Positions 1 to 7,495 of a DNA stretch of 64,000 nt are shown here, in pieces. The DNA is from Bacteroidia bacterium (GTDB lineage Bacteria; Bacteroidota; Bacteroidia; Flavobacteriales; Schleiferiaceae). The stretch is taken from NCBI GenBank assembly GCA_030424545.1, contig JAUHWL010000008.1, positions 1-64,000 of the forward strand, written 5' to 3'. Position 1 is the first letter of the stretch. Each line of letters begins with the position of its first letter. The translations under genes and the position numbers were made by a program. Below the pieces are notes generated by a model that saw only the letters and a program-made list of their open reading frames with translations, did no database searches and had not been told where the DNA came from.

Positions 1-1312
1 GCGCTTGCGGATATTCATCATCAATAACGGTAACGTTTTTCATGTCTACATTTGTTTGATAACACCCGGTAACCTTTAGTTGGATGGTATCAAATTCGTC
101 CATGGGGAAACCGCATTTGTTTAATAGAGTGTTGCCATCATTGCCCAACTTAGAGTAGAGAAAATATTTGCCATTTATAGCCAAAGGCTTGTGCAATTTT
201 ACTGTTATCTGATAGGTTTCATTATTCACATCGCACAAAGCTGCCATTGCTTTGACAGGTATGGGTTGTCCATCTGGAGCGGTTAATCTAAAATCGGTAC
301 CATCAGGAGAAATGGTGCTGCAATCTAATTTTGTTAAAAAATCAAGAACCACAGAACTGTCTAAGCATGTGTAATCTACGGTAGGCAACCCGTTTATAGG
401 GTCTGTATAGGAAGCTGATGGGTCTAACTTAACACCAGCTTGCGCAGATTGACTGCATGCAGGGGAAACGGTAATTTGCATATCTCTGGTAGACTCTCCA
501 ATTTTTATCCATTGAGAATAAAGTGTGTCAAATCTATATTCTTCTACCGCGATGGCAACAACATCTACCTCTTGCATGCTTGGAGTAAAGGTTATTGTGC
601 CCGTTTGTTCGTTTAAAATTACGGTAGTTCCTGTAACGGTTCTAATGGGTTGTGTAACACTCCATCCTCCATTATAGCCATAAGAACCCGGGGCACAGGT
701 TGTTCCTCCTGTACCTTTTGGGGTTGTAAATCTGTAGAGTAATGAATCGCCATCAGGCTCTATGGTAGATTGTGCCCAATTAAATTTTTTGTTCACACAA
801 AACGCACGTACAGGTTCGCTTATAAATTTTGGCGAAGAATTGTTTCCAAGTTGATTGTTTAATGAGGCTTCAATTACCAAGCTACCCACAGTACTTAAAT
901 TGTTTATAGCACCATTTCTTGCATTTAGAATTTGAGTGACAAAGTTATAGTCAGAACAGAGTCCTGGTAAGGTGGCTACTTGCCTATATTCATAAACTTC
1001 CATCGTCACCGTACCCGGTGCATTGGGCTCTACACAATCAAAAAGCGTTGGCGCCAATTGGGCTGGCCCTATTTGAGGCATGCTAATAGTAGTGTTGGCA
1101 AAACAAGAAGAACACAAGTTTAAAGTGATGGCATTAGGCATAGGAATTCCTGATACATCTCTATACAATCTCAATATAAATTGATATTGATTGCTAATCC
1201 CAGTTGAGTCTCCGATATATTTATATTGTAAGTCTCCTCCGGCAAAATGGCTTGCTTCTGTAAAAACAAAACTTGAAATAATGGTAACGATGGTAAGAAG
1301 TAATTTTCTCAT
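1..1312 (-). CDS. Large secreted protein, N-terminal part (3' end outside window)
   Basis: About 437 codons are visible and the frame runs open off the left edge, so the C-terminus is missing. The protein opens with a Sec signal peptide (MRKLLLTIVTIISS, then a hydrophobic run ending near FTEA) followed by SHFAGGDLQYKYIGD. That opening resembles the many very long Bacteroidota surface proteins whose C-terminus carries a gliding-motility/T9SS type B sorting domain. The visible part is rich in Thr, Asn and Gly, has scattered Cys pairs, and looks like extracellular beta-sandwich sequence with no enzyme motif. The predicted location is cell surface or secreted through T9SS, but this rests on the N-terminus only. 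The start codon is the first ATG in front of the signal peptide. A divergent promoter region is not obvious. Confidence 0.75.
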   Translation of the reverse strand, partial: MRKLLLTIVTIISSFVFTEASHFAGGDLQYKYIGDSTGISNQYQFILRLYRDVSGIPMPNAITLNLCSSCFANTTISMPQIGPAQLAPTLFDCVEPNAPGTVTMEVYEYRQVATLPGLCSDYNFVTQILNARNGAINNLSTVGSLVIEASLNNQLGNNSSPKFISEPVRAFCVNKKFNWAQSTIEPDGDSLLYRFTTPKGTGGTTCAPGSYGYNGGWSVTQPIRTVTGTTVILNEQTGTITFTPSMQEVDVVAIAVEEYRFDTLYSQWIKIGESTRDMQITVSPACSQSAQAGVKLDPSASYTDPINGLPTVDYTCLDSSVVLDFLTKLDCSTISPDGTDFRLTAPDGQPIPVKAMAALCDVNNETYQITVKLHKPLAINGKYFLYSKLGNDGNTLLNKCGFPMDEFDTIQLKVTGCYQTNVDMKNVTVIDDEYPQA

Positions 1313-1436
1313 GGCAGTATATAGTTTTAACTATTAAATGCAGCTTAAAGTAAAACTGCATAGCAAATAGAAAACTTAAATACCGCCTTAGAAAGACCTG
1401 TTTAGCATAGAATGCACTTTCATAGACTAATTGAAA

Positions 1437-2105
1437 CTAGAATAAAAACAACCCTAATGAGACACAAAAAAGTCCCAGAATAAATCCCAAGTACACTTCC
1501 TTGGGTGTATGTGCACCTAAAACTAATCGGGAGGTGCCAAGCAAGCCAGCAAGAAGAATAGCTCCTGCAATCACAATTAGAAGTTGGATGTTGAAACTAT
1601 AACTTAAATAGAGCACAAGTGCAACCAAGCCACCTAATCCTGCCATGTGCATGCTTAACTTAATATAGTTTAAAAAGAGAAACGCTATGCCAATAATTAA
1701 AACACCAGCCATTAAATACTTGGCTACATAATCCGGAATAGGAAAATTATGCATGCTTTGTGCCGTGAGGTAGAAAAAGAAGGCACCAGAAATATACGGA
1801 TAGCGCCTTTCTTGCGCATTGGCCAATTTTAAGCTTGAAATTACTCCAAAGGTTTTTAAAAACAACATAAACAATAACGGAAAAATGTAGGTTCCTAAAA
1901 GAACAAAACCTGCCACCAATAAAAAGAGGTTGTCGGAAATGTAAAAAGGTGAAAAAATGAAAATCGTGGTAAGACCTACTAGCGGAATAATAGCCGGGTG
2001 AAGCAAATAAGAAAAAAAAGAGGCCAACGTTTTAATCATGCTGCTAAAGTAATTTAATTGCATAGTTACGGTAAACATTACTTCTGTAAAACTCCCTAAT
2101 TTCAA
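1437..2105 (-). CDS. PAP2-like polytopic membrane protein
   Basis: A 222-residue protein with about six hydrophobic membrane segments. The C-terminal part has KLSMHMAGLGG and then TSRLVLGAHTPKEVYLGF. This matches the spacing of the PAP2/phosphatidic-acid-phosphatase-like signature (a SxxH segment, then R followed by GxH), although the first KxxxxxxRP element is not clear. It may act on an isoprenoid or lipid phosphate, or be a catalytically diverged family member. The true start may be the internal Met 23 (MIKTLASFF, at position 2039), because the first 22 residues look less membrane-like. It is divergent from ricT, with about 58 bp between them. Confidence 0.6.
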   Translation of the reverse strand: MKLGSFTEVMFTVTMQLNYFSSMIKTLASFFSYLLHPAIIPLVGLTTIFIFSPFYISDNLFLLVAGFVLLGTYIFPLLFMLFLKTFGVISSLKLANAQERRYPYISGAFFFYLTAQSMHNFPIPDYVAKYLMAGVLIIGIAFLFLNYIKLSMHMAGLGGLVALVLYLSYSFNIQLLIVIAGAILLAGLLGTSRLVLGAHTPKEVYLGFILGLFCVSLGLFLF

Positions 2106-2163
2106 AATAAGGCTTTATGGTCAATTCAATTATTTTAGCAGCTTAAATTAAAGAAAGAAAATA

Positions 2164-3324
2164 ATGGGATGCAGTAGTTGCTCTAATGATGGTGGTGTTC
2201 CCAAAGGTTGCAAAAGCAACGGTTCTTGCAGTAGTGGAGGTTGTAATAAGCTTTCTGTTTTTAATTGGTTGAGTAACATGAGTTTGCCCAACGGCCAAGA
2301 GGTTTATGATTGGGTCGAAATTCGGTTTAAAAATGGAAGAAAAGAGTTTTATAAAAACGTAAATAATTTAAGCCTTCAAGCTGGAGAAGCTGTTGCGGTT
2401 GAAGCGCATCCTGGACACGATATTGGTACAGTATCGTTGGTAGGTGAGCTTGTAAAATTGCAAATGAGAAAGAAAGGTTTCAAACCTTCGGAAGAAAACA
2501 CCAAAAAAATATATAGAAAAGCATCGCAACGCGATATAGATAAATGGCAAGAAGTACAAAAGCTTGAGTCTGAAACCATGTATAAATCTAGAGAAATAGC
2601 CAAGCGCTTAGATTTAGATATGAAAATTAGCGATGTAGAATATCAGGGTGATGGTGCCAAAGTAATTTTTTATTACACCGCCACAGCTCGCGTAGATTTT
2701 AGAGTTTTAATTAAAGAGTTGGCTAGCGCGTTTAGCTCGCGCATAGAAATGCGCCAAATTGGTTCTCGGCAAGAAGCAGCCCGCTTGGGCGGCATTGGTA
2801 GCTGTGGTAGAGAATTGTGTTGCTCTACATGGTTGTCAGATTTTAGGTCTGTGAATACGTCCGCAGCGCGCTATCAACAACTCTCTTTAAACCCCATAAA
2901 GCTTGCGGGGCAATGCGGTAAACTAAAATGCTGCTTAAACTATGAGCTTGATAGTTATTTAGATGCCATTAAAGATTTTCCGGAATTAGGATTAAAACTG
3001 AAAACCAAAAAAGGTTTAGCTACCACCATAAAGCAAGATATATTTAAACGTATCATTTGGTTTGCATATGCCGAAACACCCATGGCTTGGGTGCCGGTTA
3101 GCGTAGATAGAATTAACCAAGTGGTAGAAATGAATAAAAATGGCGAAAAGCCTGAAACACTTGAAGAAGAAGCTGTAATGGTAGAGGCTTCAGCGCCAGA
3201 CTTTAGTGCAAACGATAGCCATGGCAGCTTAACCCGTTTTGACGCGAAAAAGCCGCAGAGAAAAAGTAATAAAAGACGTAAAAAACCCTTTAGAAAACCC
3301 AATGCCCAAAAGCCTAAAAAATAG
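2164..3324 (+). CDS. ricT: PSP1-domain protein, RicT/YaaT family
   Basis: A 386-residue cytoplasmic protein of the PSP1 family. The N-terminus is short and Cys-rich (CSSC, then CKSNGSCSSGGC). The conserved PSP1 core follows, with the cysteine clusters GSCGRELCC (residues 212-220) and CGKLKCC (251-257). In Bacillus RicT these positions take part in Fe-S cluster binding by the RicA/F/T complex, which modulates RNase Y. In Bacteroidota the role is not established. The C-terminus is a Lys/Arg-rich tail. Its 3' end overlaps the start of gldH by 23 bp, so the two are probably translationally coupled. Family assignment is secure; function in this organism is inferred. Confidence 0.88.
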   Translation: MGCSSCSNDGGVPKGCKSNGSCSSGGCNKLSVFNWLSNMSLPNGQEVYDWVEIRFKNGRKEFYKNVNNLSLQAGEAVAVEAHPGHDIGTVSLVGELVKLQMRKKGFKPSEENTKKIYRKASQRDIDKWQEVQKLESETMYKSREIAKRLDLDMKISDVEYQGDGAKVIFYYTATARVDFRVLIKELASAFSSRIEMRQIGSRQEAARLGGIGSCGRELCCSTWLSDFRSVNTSAARYQQLSLNPIKLAGQCGKLKCCLNYELDSYLDAIKDFPELGLKLKTKKGLATTIKQDIFKRIIWFAYAETPMAWVPVSVDRINQVVEMNKNGEKPETLEEEAVMVEASAPDFSANDSHGSLTRFDAKKPQRKSNKRRKKPFRKPNAQKPKK

Positions 3325-3784
3325 TTTAACCCTTTTGTTGGTTGTTTTATTTCTTGCTGGTTGTGGTGAGAAACCACTCTTTGATGAAATAAAACCCATT
3401 GCAAAAAGTGGGTGGCACCAAGACAGTATCCTCACGTTTGTAGTAGATGTAAAAAGTACAGAATTGCAATATCTACCCAGCATAAAAGTGCGGCACAACG
3501 CCAATTACAACTATGCCAACCTGTATTTGTTTAGAACAATAACTACAGACGAGGGACTAGAATTTAGCGATACCGTAGATTTAACTCTGGCAAATGATGT
3601 TGGCAAATGGTTGGGTAGCGGCATTGGCGAAGTAAAAGTAATGGAGTGGGGCTACGGCCGCGGTGGTTTGCGCTTTACAAAAGATGAAGAATATACCTTT
3701 ACCTTACAACATGGCATGAGAGATACAGTGCTTGTAGGTATTATGGATGTTGGATTAAAGGTAGTTGAGATAAAACAAGATTAA
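3302..3784 (+). CDS. gldH: Gliding motility lipoprotein GldH
   Basis: A 160-residue lipoprotein. I chose the ATG at 3302 because it gives a compact signal peptide with lipobox LAGC (Cys 21); an upstream in-frame start would only add a charged extension read from the ricT tail. The body (GWHQDSILTF, NYNYANLYLFR, then DTVLVGIMDVGLKV) matches GldH, a periplasm-facing lipoprotein needed for gliding in Flavobacterium and present in many non-gliding Bacteroidota. It overlaps ricT and sits 2 bp before the class A PBP, so the three genes look like one transcription unit linking envelope functions. The biochemical role of GldH is unknown. Confidence 0.88.
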   Translation: MPKSLKNSLTLLLVVLFLAGCGEKPLFDEIKPIAKSGWHQDSILTFVVDVKSTELQYLPSIKVRHNANYNYANLYLFRTITTDEGLEFSDTVDLTLANDVGKWLGSGIGEVKVMEWGYGRGGLRFTKDEEYTFTLQHGMRDTVLVGIMDVGLKVVEIKQD

Positions 3785-3786
3785 GC

Positions 3787-6090
3787 ATGGCCGATTCTAA
3801 AAAAAACAAAGAATCTTACGACTATAGAAAATACGTAAAGCTATTTTGGCTTGGCGTATTAAGCATTCCGGTAGGTATATTTTTGCTTTTCTTCGTTACC
3901 TGGTTAGGCTTATTCGGAGCACTGCCATCGGTAGAAGCTATAGCCAATCCACCAACAAAACTCGCCTCAGAAATTATTAGTAGCGATGGCGAAGAAATAG
4001 GAAAATTCTATTTAGAAAACAGAACAACGGCTACGTTTGATGAGCTTTCTCCGTACTTATCGCAAGCTTTAATTGCTACAGAAGACGAGCGTTTTTACGA
4101 GCACTCGGGCATTGATTTTAGAAGTTTAGCCCGTGCCATTTATGGTTTAGGCAGCAAAGGTGGGGGGAGTACCATTACCCAACAGCTAGCCAAAATGCAG
4201 TTTACAGAGCGCAGCAGAAACATTGTTTTGCGCATAATTCAAAAAATTAAAGAGTACATCATTTCTATTCAAATAGAAAGTCAGTACACCAAAAAAGAGA
4301 TTATTGCCGCCTACTTCAACCAAATGGATTTTATCCATCAAGGCGTTGGAATAAACTCGGCATCACGCATTTATTTCAACTCAACCCCAGATAGCCTAAA
4401 ATTAGAGCAAGCCGCAGTTTTTGTGGGAATGTGTAAAAACCCTGTGTCATTCAACCCAAAAGGAAATCCAAACGATTCTTTTGGTAGAAGAAATCAAGTT
4501 TTTATTCAAATGCATAAAAATAAAATGATTACTGATGAAGAGCTTGATTCGTTAAAGCAATTACCATTGGTTTTAGATTTTAAACCACAAGGTCACGATC
4601 AAGGTTTGGCGCCTTACTTCAGAGCGTATTTACGCAATTACATGAAAAACTGGTTGCAAGAATATGAAGAGAATACAGGAAATAAATTAAATCTTTATAC
4701 AGACGGATTAAAAATTTACACCACCATGGACTCGCGCATGCAGCGCTATGCCGAAGAGGCCGTGCAAGAGCACATGAGCAATTTGCAACGCGTATTTTTT
4801 AAAATAGAAAAAGACCGAAAATACAGACCATTTCACTTCCAAGGAAACTCTGATAAACAGATTGAACAAATTCTTACCCAAGCCATGAAACGCACGCCAC
4901 GGTACAAAACCATGAAAAAGGCGGGTGCTAAAACAGAAGAGATAGAAAAAGTATTTAATACGCCAAGAGCCATGAGCGTATTTGCGTGGGGCGGAGATAT
5001 TGATACGGTAATGACCCCCATGGACTCCATTCGCTATTACAAACATTTTTACCAAGTAGGTATGCTCAGTGTAGAGCCTCAAACAGGTTTTGTTAAAGCA
5101 TGGGTTGGCGGCATAGATTACAGGCACTTTAAGTACGATCACGTAAAACAAGGTAAACGCCAAGTGGGCTCTACCTTTAAGCCGTTTGTTTATGCTGCGG
5201 CAATTACGCAAAAGCACTACTCGCCATGCATGCAAGTGCCCAACGTAAAAACTTGTATAGAAAAAGGTACGTTTGATTTGCTTAAAGATTGGTGCCCCGG
5301 AAATAGCGATAATGAATACGGAGGCATGCTTACCTTAAAAGAAGCACTTGCAAAAAGTAAAAACACGGTTACAACCTATTTAATGAAACAAATAGGTCCA
5401 GGGCCGGTAATTGAGCTTGCGCGTAAAATGGGGGTAGAAGAAGATATTCCAATTCAACCTTCTATTGCATTGGGTACGGTAGATTTATCGGTGTATGAAA
5501 TGGTTGGTTCTTACACAACCTTCGCCAACAAAGGGGTTTACACAGAGCCCATTATGGTTACCCGCATAGAAGATAAAAATGGAGTAGTTTTAGACGAGTT
5601 CATCCCCCTAACCAATGAGGTTATGGGCGAAGAAGATGCCTATGTAATTACCAACCTGCTTAAAGGTGTAACGCTTTCGGGTACGGGCCGCAGACTAAGG
5701 TTTAAGTCAGAAGACCATTATGCCAACAATGTTGTAACCGGATTTCCTTATGGCTTTGAAAACCCCATTGCCGGCAAAACCGGAACAACACAACGCAATG
5801 CCGATGGCTGGTTTATGGGCATGGTGCCAAACCTTATTACTGGGGTGTGGACGGGTTGCGAAGATCGTGCAGCACATTTTGGTAATACCTATTACGGCCA
5901 AGGTGCTACCACAGCATTGCCCATTTGGGGGCTATACATGCGTAAATGTTATGCCGATGCCGCATTAAAAATTAGCAAAGAAGATTTTGAAAGACCAGAA
6001 TCAGAAATATCTATTCAGCTAGATTGCGGAAAATATAATAATGCTGAAGAGCCGGGAGAATTAGGCGATCCTACCGATGAATTTAATTAA
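3787..6090 (+). CDS. Bifunctional class A penicillin-binding protein (PBP1A-type)
   Basis: A 767-residue inner-membrane peptidoglycan synthase. A short cytoplasmic tail and one membrane anchor (about residues 17-42) precede a GT51 transglycosylase domain with the catalytic motif ATEDERFYEHSGID (Glu 99) and GGSTITQQLAK. The transpeptidase domain follows with STFK (Ser 462), SKN (524-526) and KTGT (664-667). All catalytic motifs are intact. It polymerises lipid II and crosslinks stem peptides in the periplasm. It begins 2 bp after the gldH stop, which indicates co-transcription. Domain order and length are normal for the family. Confidence 0.95.
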   Translation: MADSKKNKESYDYRKYVKLFWLGVLSIPVGIFLLFFVTWLGLFGALPSVEAIANPPTKLASEIISSDGEEIGKFYLENRTTATFDELSPYLSQALIATEDERFYEHSGIDFRSLARAIYGLGSKGGGSTITQQLAKMQFTERSRNIVLRIIQKIKEYIISIQIESQYTKKEIIAAYFNQMDFIHQGVGINSASRIYFNSTPDSLKLEQAAVFVGMCKNPVSFNPKGNPNDSFGRRNQVFIQMHKNKMITDEELDSLKQLPLVLDFKPQGHDQGLAPYFRAYLRNYMKNWLQEYEENTGNKLNLYTDGLKIYTTMDSRMQRYAEEAVQEHMSNLQRVFFKIEKDRKYRPFHFQGNSDKQIEQILTQAMKRTPRYKTMKKAGAKTEEIEKVFNTPRAMSVFAWGGDIDTVMTPMDSIRYYKHFYQVGMLSVEPQTGFVKAWVGGIDYRHFKYDHVKQGKRQVGSTFKPFVYAAAITQKHYSPCMQVPNVKTCIEKGTFDLLKDWCPGNSDNEYGGMLTLKEALAKSKNTVTTYLMKQIGPGPVIELARKMGVEEDIPIQPSIALGTVDLSVYEMVGSYTTFANKGVYTEPIMVTRIEDKNGVVLDEFIPLTNEVMGEEDAYVITNLLKGVTLSGTGRRLRFKSEDHYANNVVTGFPYGFENPIAGKTGTTQRNADGWFMGMVPNLITGVWTGCEDRAAHFGNTYYGQGATTALPIWGLYMRKCYADAALKISKEDFERPESEISIQLDCGKYNNAEEPGELGDPTDEFN

Positions 6091-6129
6091 ATGAAATCGA
6101 CCAGATTTGATAGCATAAAATAATTACAG

Positions 6130-6831
6130 ATGATAAACAAAGTAATTGAAAATACACAAGAAGCCATTAAAGACCTTGAAAGCGGAATGACCGTGATGTT
6201 TGGTGGATTTGGCTTATGCGGAATTCCAGAAAACGCCATAGAAGCTATACACAAAGCAGGCATAAACAACCTAACGTGCATTAGCAACAATGCAGGAGTA
6301 GATGGTTTTGGCCTAGGCATTTTGCTAGAAAACAAGCAAATGAAAAAAATGATTGCCAGCTACGTGGGAGAAAATGATGAGTTTGAACGCCAAATGCTAA
6401 GTGGCGAGTTAGATGTAGAGTTAATTCCACAAGGCACATTGGCCGAGCGTTGTCGTGCTGCAGGTGCAGGCATACCCGCCTTTTTTACCCCAGCCGGCTA
6501 CGGAACCGAAGTTGCCGAAGGCAAAGAAGTACGCGAGTTTAACGGCAAGCCTCACATTTTAGAGCACGCTTTTCAAGCCGATTTTGCTTTTGTTAAAGCC
6601 TGGAAAGGAGATGAAGCAGGCAACCTAATCTTTAAAGGAACTGCTAGAAATTTTAATCCGCTCATGGCCATGGCCGGTAAAATTACCGTGGCTGAGGTAG
6701 AAGAACTAGTTCCTGCAGGCCAGCTAGATCCCAACCAAATACATACCCCCGGCATTTTTGTAAACCGAATTTTTAAAGGCGAGAAATTTGAGAAACGAAT
6801 AGAGCAAAGGACGGTGAGGGCAAGAGTTTAG
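6130..6831 (+). CDS. scoA: 3-oxoacid CoA-transferase subunit A
   Basis: A 233-residue alpha subunit of a succinyl-CoA:3-ketoacid (or acetoacetate) CoA-transferase. It has the typical N-terminal [15 protein letters not shown] segment and a C-terminus ending [10 protein letters not shown]. With ScoB it moves CoA between succinyl-CoA and acetoacetate in ketone-body, butyrate or branched-chain catabolism in the cytoplasm. The subunit A and B genes are normally adjacent or overlapping. Here they are 664 bp apart because a four-helix-bundle gene with two repeat arrays lies between them. The last residues (ARV after RTVR) may have been altered where the extra DNA joined. Confidence 0.92.
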   Translation: MINKVIENTQEAIKDLESGMTVMFGGFGLCGIPENAIEAIHKAGINNLTCISNNAGVDGFGLGILLENKQMKKMIASYVGENDEFERQMLSGELDVELIPQGTLAERCRAAGAGIPAFFTPAGYGTEVAEGKEVREFNGKPHILEHAFQADFAFVKAWKGDEAGNLIFKGTARNFNPLMAMAGKITVAEVEELVPAGQLDPNQIHTPGIFVNRIFKGEKFEKRIEQRTVRARV

Positions 6832-6844
6832 TGTTGGAGGATTG

Positions 6845-6907
6845 GAGACGGGAGACCGGAGACTGAAGACGGGAGACCGAAGACGGAAGACAGAAGTCTG
6901 AAGATAG
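6845..6907 (+). repeat. Left degenerate 7-bp repeat array, unit RAGWCNG (9 units)
   Basis: Nine contiguous heptads in strict register: gagacgg, gagaccg, gagactg, aagacgg, gagaccg, aagacgg, aagacag, aagtctg, aagatag. Eight fit RAGWCNG exactly and the last has one mismatch. Positions 2, 3, 5 and 7 (A, G, C, G) are nearly fixed, while positions 1 (G/A), 4 (A/T) and 6 (any base) vary. The plus strand is purine-rich. The array starts just after the scoA stop codon and ends about 45 bp before the four-helix-bundle gene. Confidence 0.9.
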
Positions 6908-6952
6908 AGCTCATTGTGATGGCAAAATAAAAATTGCATAAAGTGAACACGA

Positions 6953-7315
6953 ATGGAGGCAAAATTTAAATTTGAAAAATTGCGGATTTGGCAAATTTCA
7001 ATGGATTTTGGTGAAGAGCTGAATGAAGTGTCGATGGCGCATTTTCCGGAAAAAGAAAAATTTAACTTAACCTCTCAAATGGTACGTGCGGCAGACTCGG
7101 TAGCGTTAAATATAGCCGAAGGCGCAATTGGGCAAAGTAACCCAGAACAAAAACGCTTTATGAACTATGCAATACGTTCATTAGCCGAAGTAGTAACCTG
7201 CCTGCACAAAGCCAAAAGAAGAAATTATATAGATAAACAGAATTTTGATAAATACTATAGCCAGTCATTCGATTTGATGAATATGATGATTGCCTTTAAA
7301 AACACACTGAATTAA
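6953..7315 (+). CDS. Four-helix-bundle protein (S23 / 23S rRNA intervening-sequence protein family)
   Basis: A 120-residue, almost entirely helical protein. The family signature is in the middle: QMVRAADSVALNIAEGAIGQ with NIAEG at residues 53-57, followed by FMNYAIRSLAEVVTCLHKA. Members of this family are encoded in 23S rRNA intervening sequences of Leptospira, occur as orphan genes in Bacteroidota, and share their fold with the Avd accessory protein of diversity-generating retroelements. Their proposed role is nucleic-acid binding, but no activity is established. Here the gene is centred between two inverted arrays of 7-bp repeats and lies inside the scoA-scoB pair. There is no rRNA and no reverse transcriptase nearby. 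The start ATG gives the expected KFEKLRIWQ opening. Confidence 0.88.
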   Translation: MEAKFKFEKLRIWQISMDFGEELNEVSMAHFPEKEKFNLTSQMVRAADSVALNIAEGAIGQSNPEQKRFMNYAIRSLAEVVTCLHKAKRRNYIDKQNFDKYYSQSFDLMNMMIAFKNTLN

Positions 7316-7380
7316 AAACAAAACAATATTTACATTTTGGTTGATTAATTGGAAAGGTTACGACTAAGATTTTTGGTCCA

Positions 7381-7471
7381 CAGACTCCCGACTCCAGTCT
7401 CCGGTCTTCAGACCCCCGACTTCGGTCTCCGGTCTTCAGTCTCCCGACTCCCGTCTCCCGACTCCAAGCTC
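7381..7471 (-). repeat. Right degenerate 7-bp repeat array, unit RAGWCNG on the minus strand (13 units)
   Basis: Thirteen contiguous heptads in strict register. Read on the minus strand from 7471 they are gagcttg, gagtcgg, gagacgg, gagtcgg, gagactg, aagaccg, gagaccg, aagtcgg, gggtctg, aagaccg, gagactg, gagtcgg, gagtctg. Eleven fit RAGWCNG exactly. This is the same family as the left array but inverted, so a transcript reading through both arms could pair them. The array has no stop codon in the scoB frame, which creates a spurious 49-codon upstream extension of scoB. Confidence 0.9.
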
Positions 7472-7495
7472 TTCAACCCAACAAAAAACAAAACT

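Larger units (their letters stand above)
6845..7471. mobile_element. Putative insertion unit: four-helix-bundle gene between inverted heptad-repeat arms
   Basis: This unit comprises the left repeat arm, the S23-type gene and the right repeat arm, and it sits between two genes whose products form one heterodimer. The arms are in opposite orientation: six consecutive heptads of the left arm (6845-6886) align with the right arm (7457-7416, other strand) at 38 of 42 positions. That figure is inflated by the fixed positions of the repeat itself. I see no transposase, recombinase or reverse transcriptase, and I could not identify a target-site duplication. Calling it an acquired unit is an inference from the split operon and the bracketing arms. 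Confidence 0.45.

Noticed and set aside
2955-3404. 149-codon frame antisense across ricT and gldH
   Set aside because: Overlaps two recognised genes and has no start context or family match.
4708-5235. 175-codon reading frame antisense to the PBP gene
   Set aside because: It lies wholly within a strongly supported gene and shows no family resemblance.
6953-7315. 23S rRNA intervening sequence
   Set aside because: The gene is an S23-family member but no rRNA sequence flanks it.
6845-7471. CRISPR array
   Set aside because: Units are 7 bp with no spacers and no cas genes.
6845-7471. Diversity-generating retroelement
   Set aside because: The four-helix-bundle protein resembles Avd in fold, but there is no reverse transcriptase, template repeat or variable-repeat gene; the variable array positions are not adenine-specific.
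7349-7495. 49-codon N-terminal extension of scoB
   Set aside because: It is translated RAGWCNG repeat array; the family's normal N-terminus begins at 7496.
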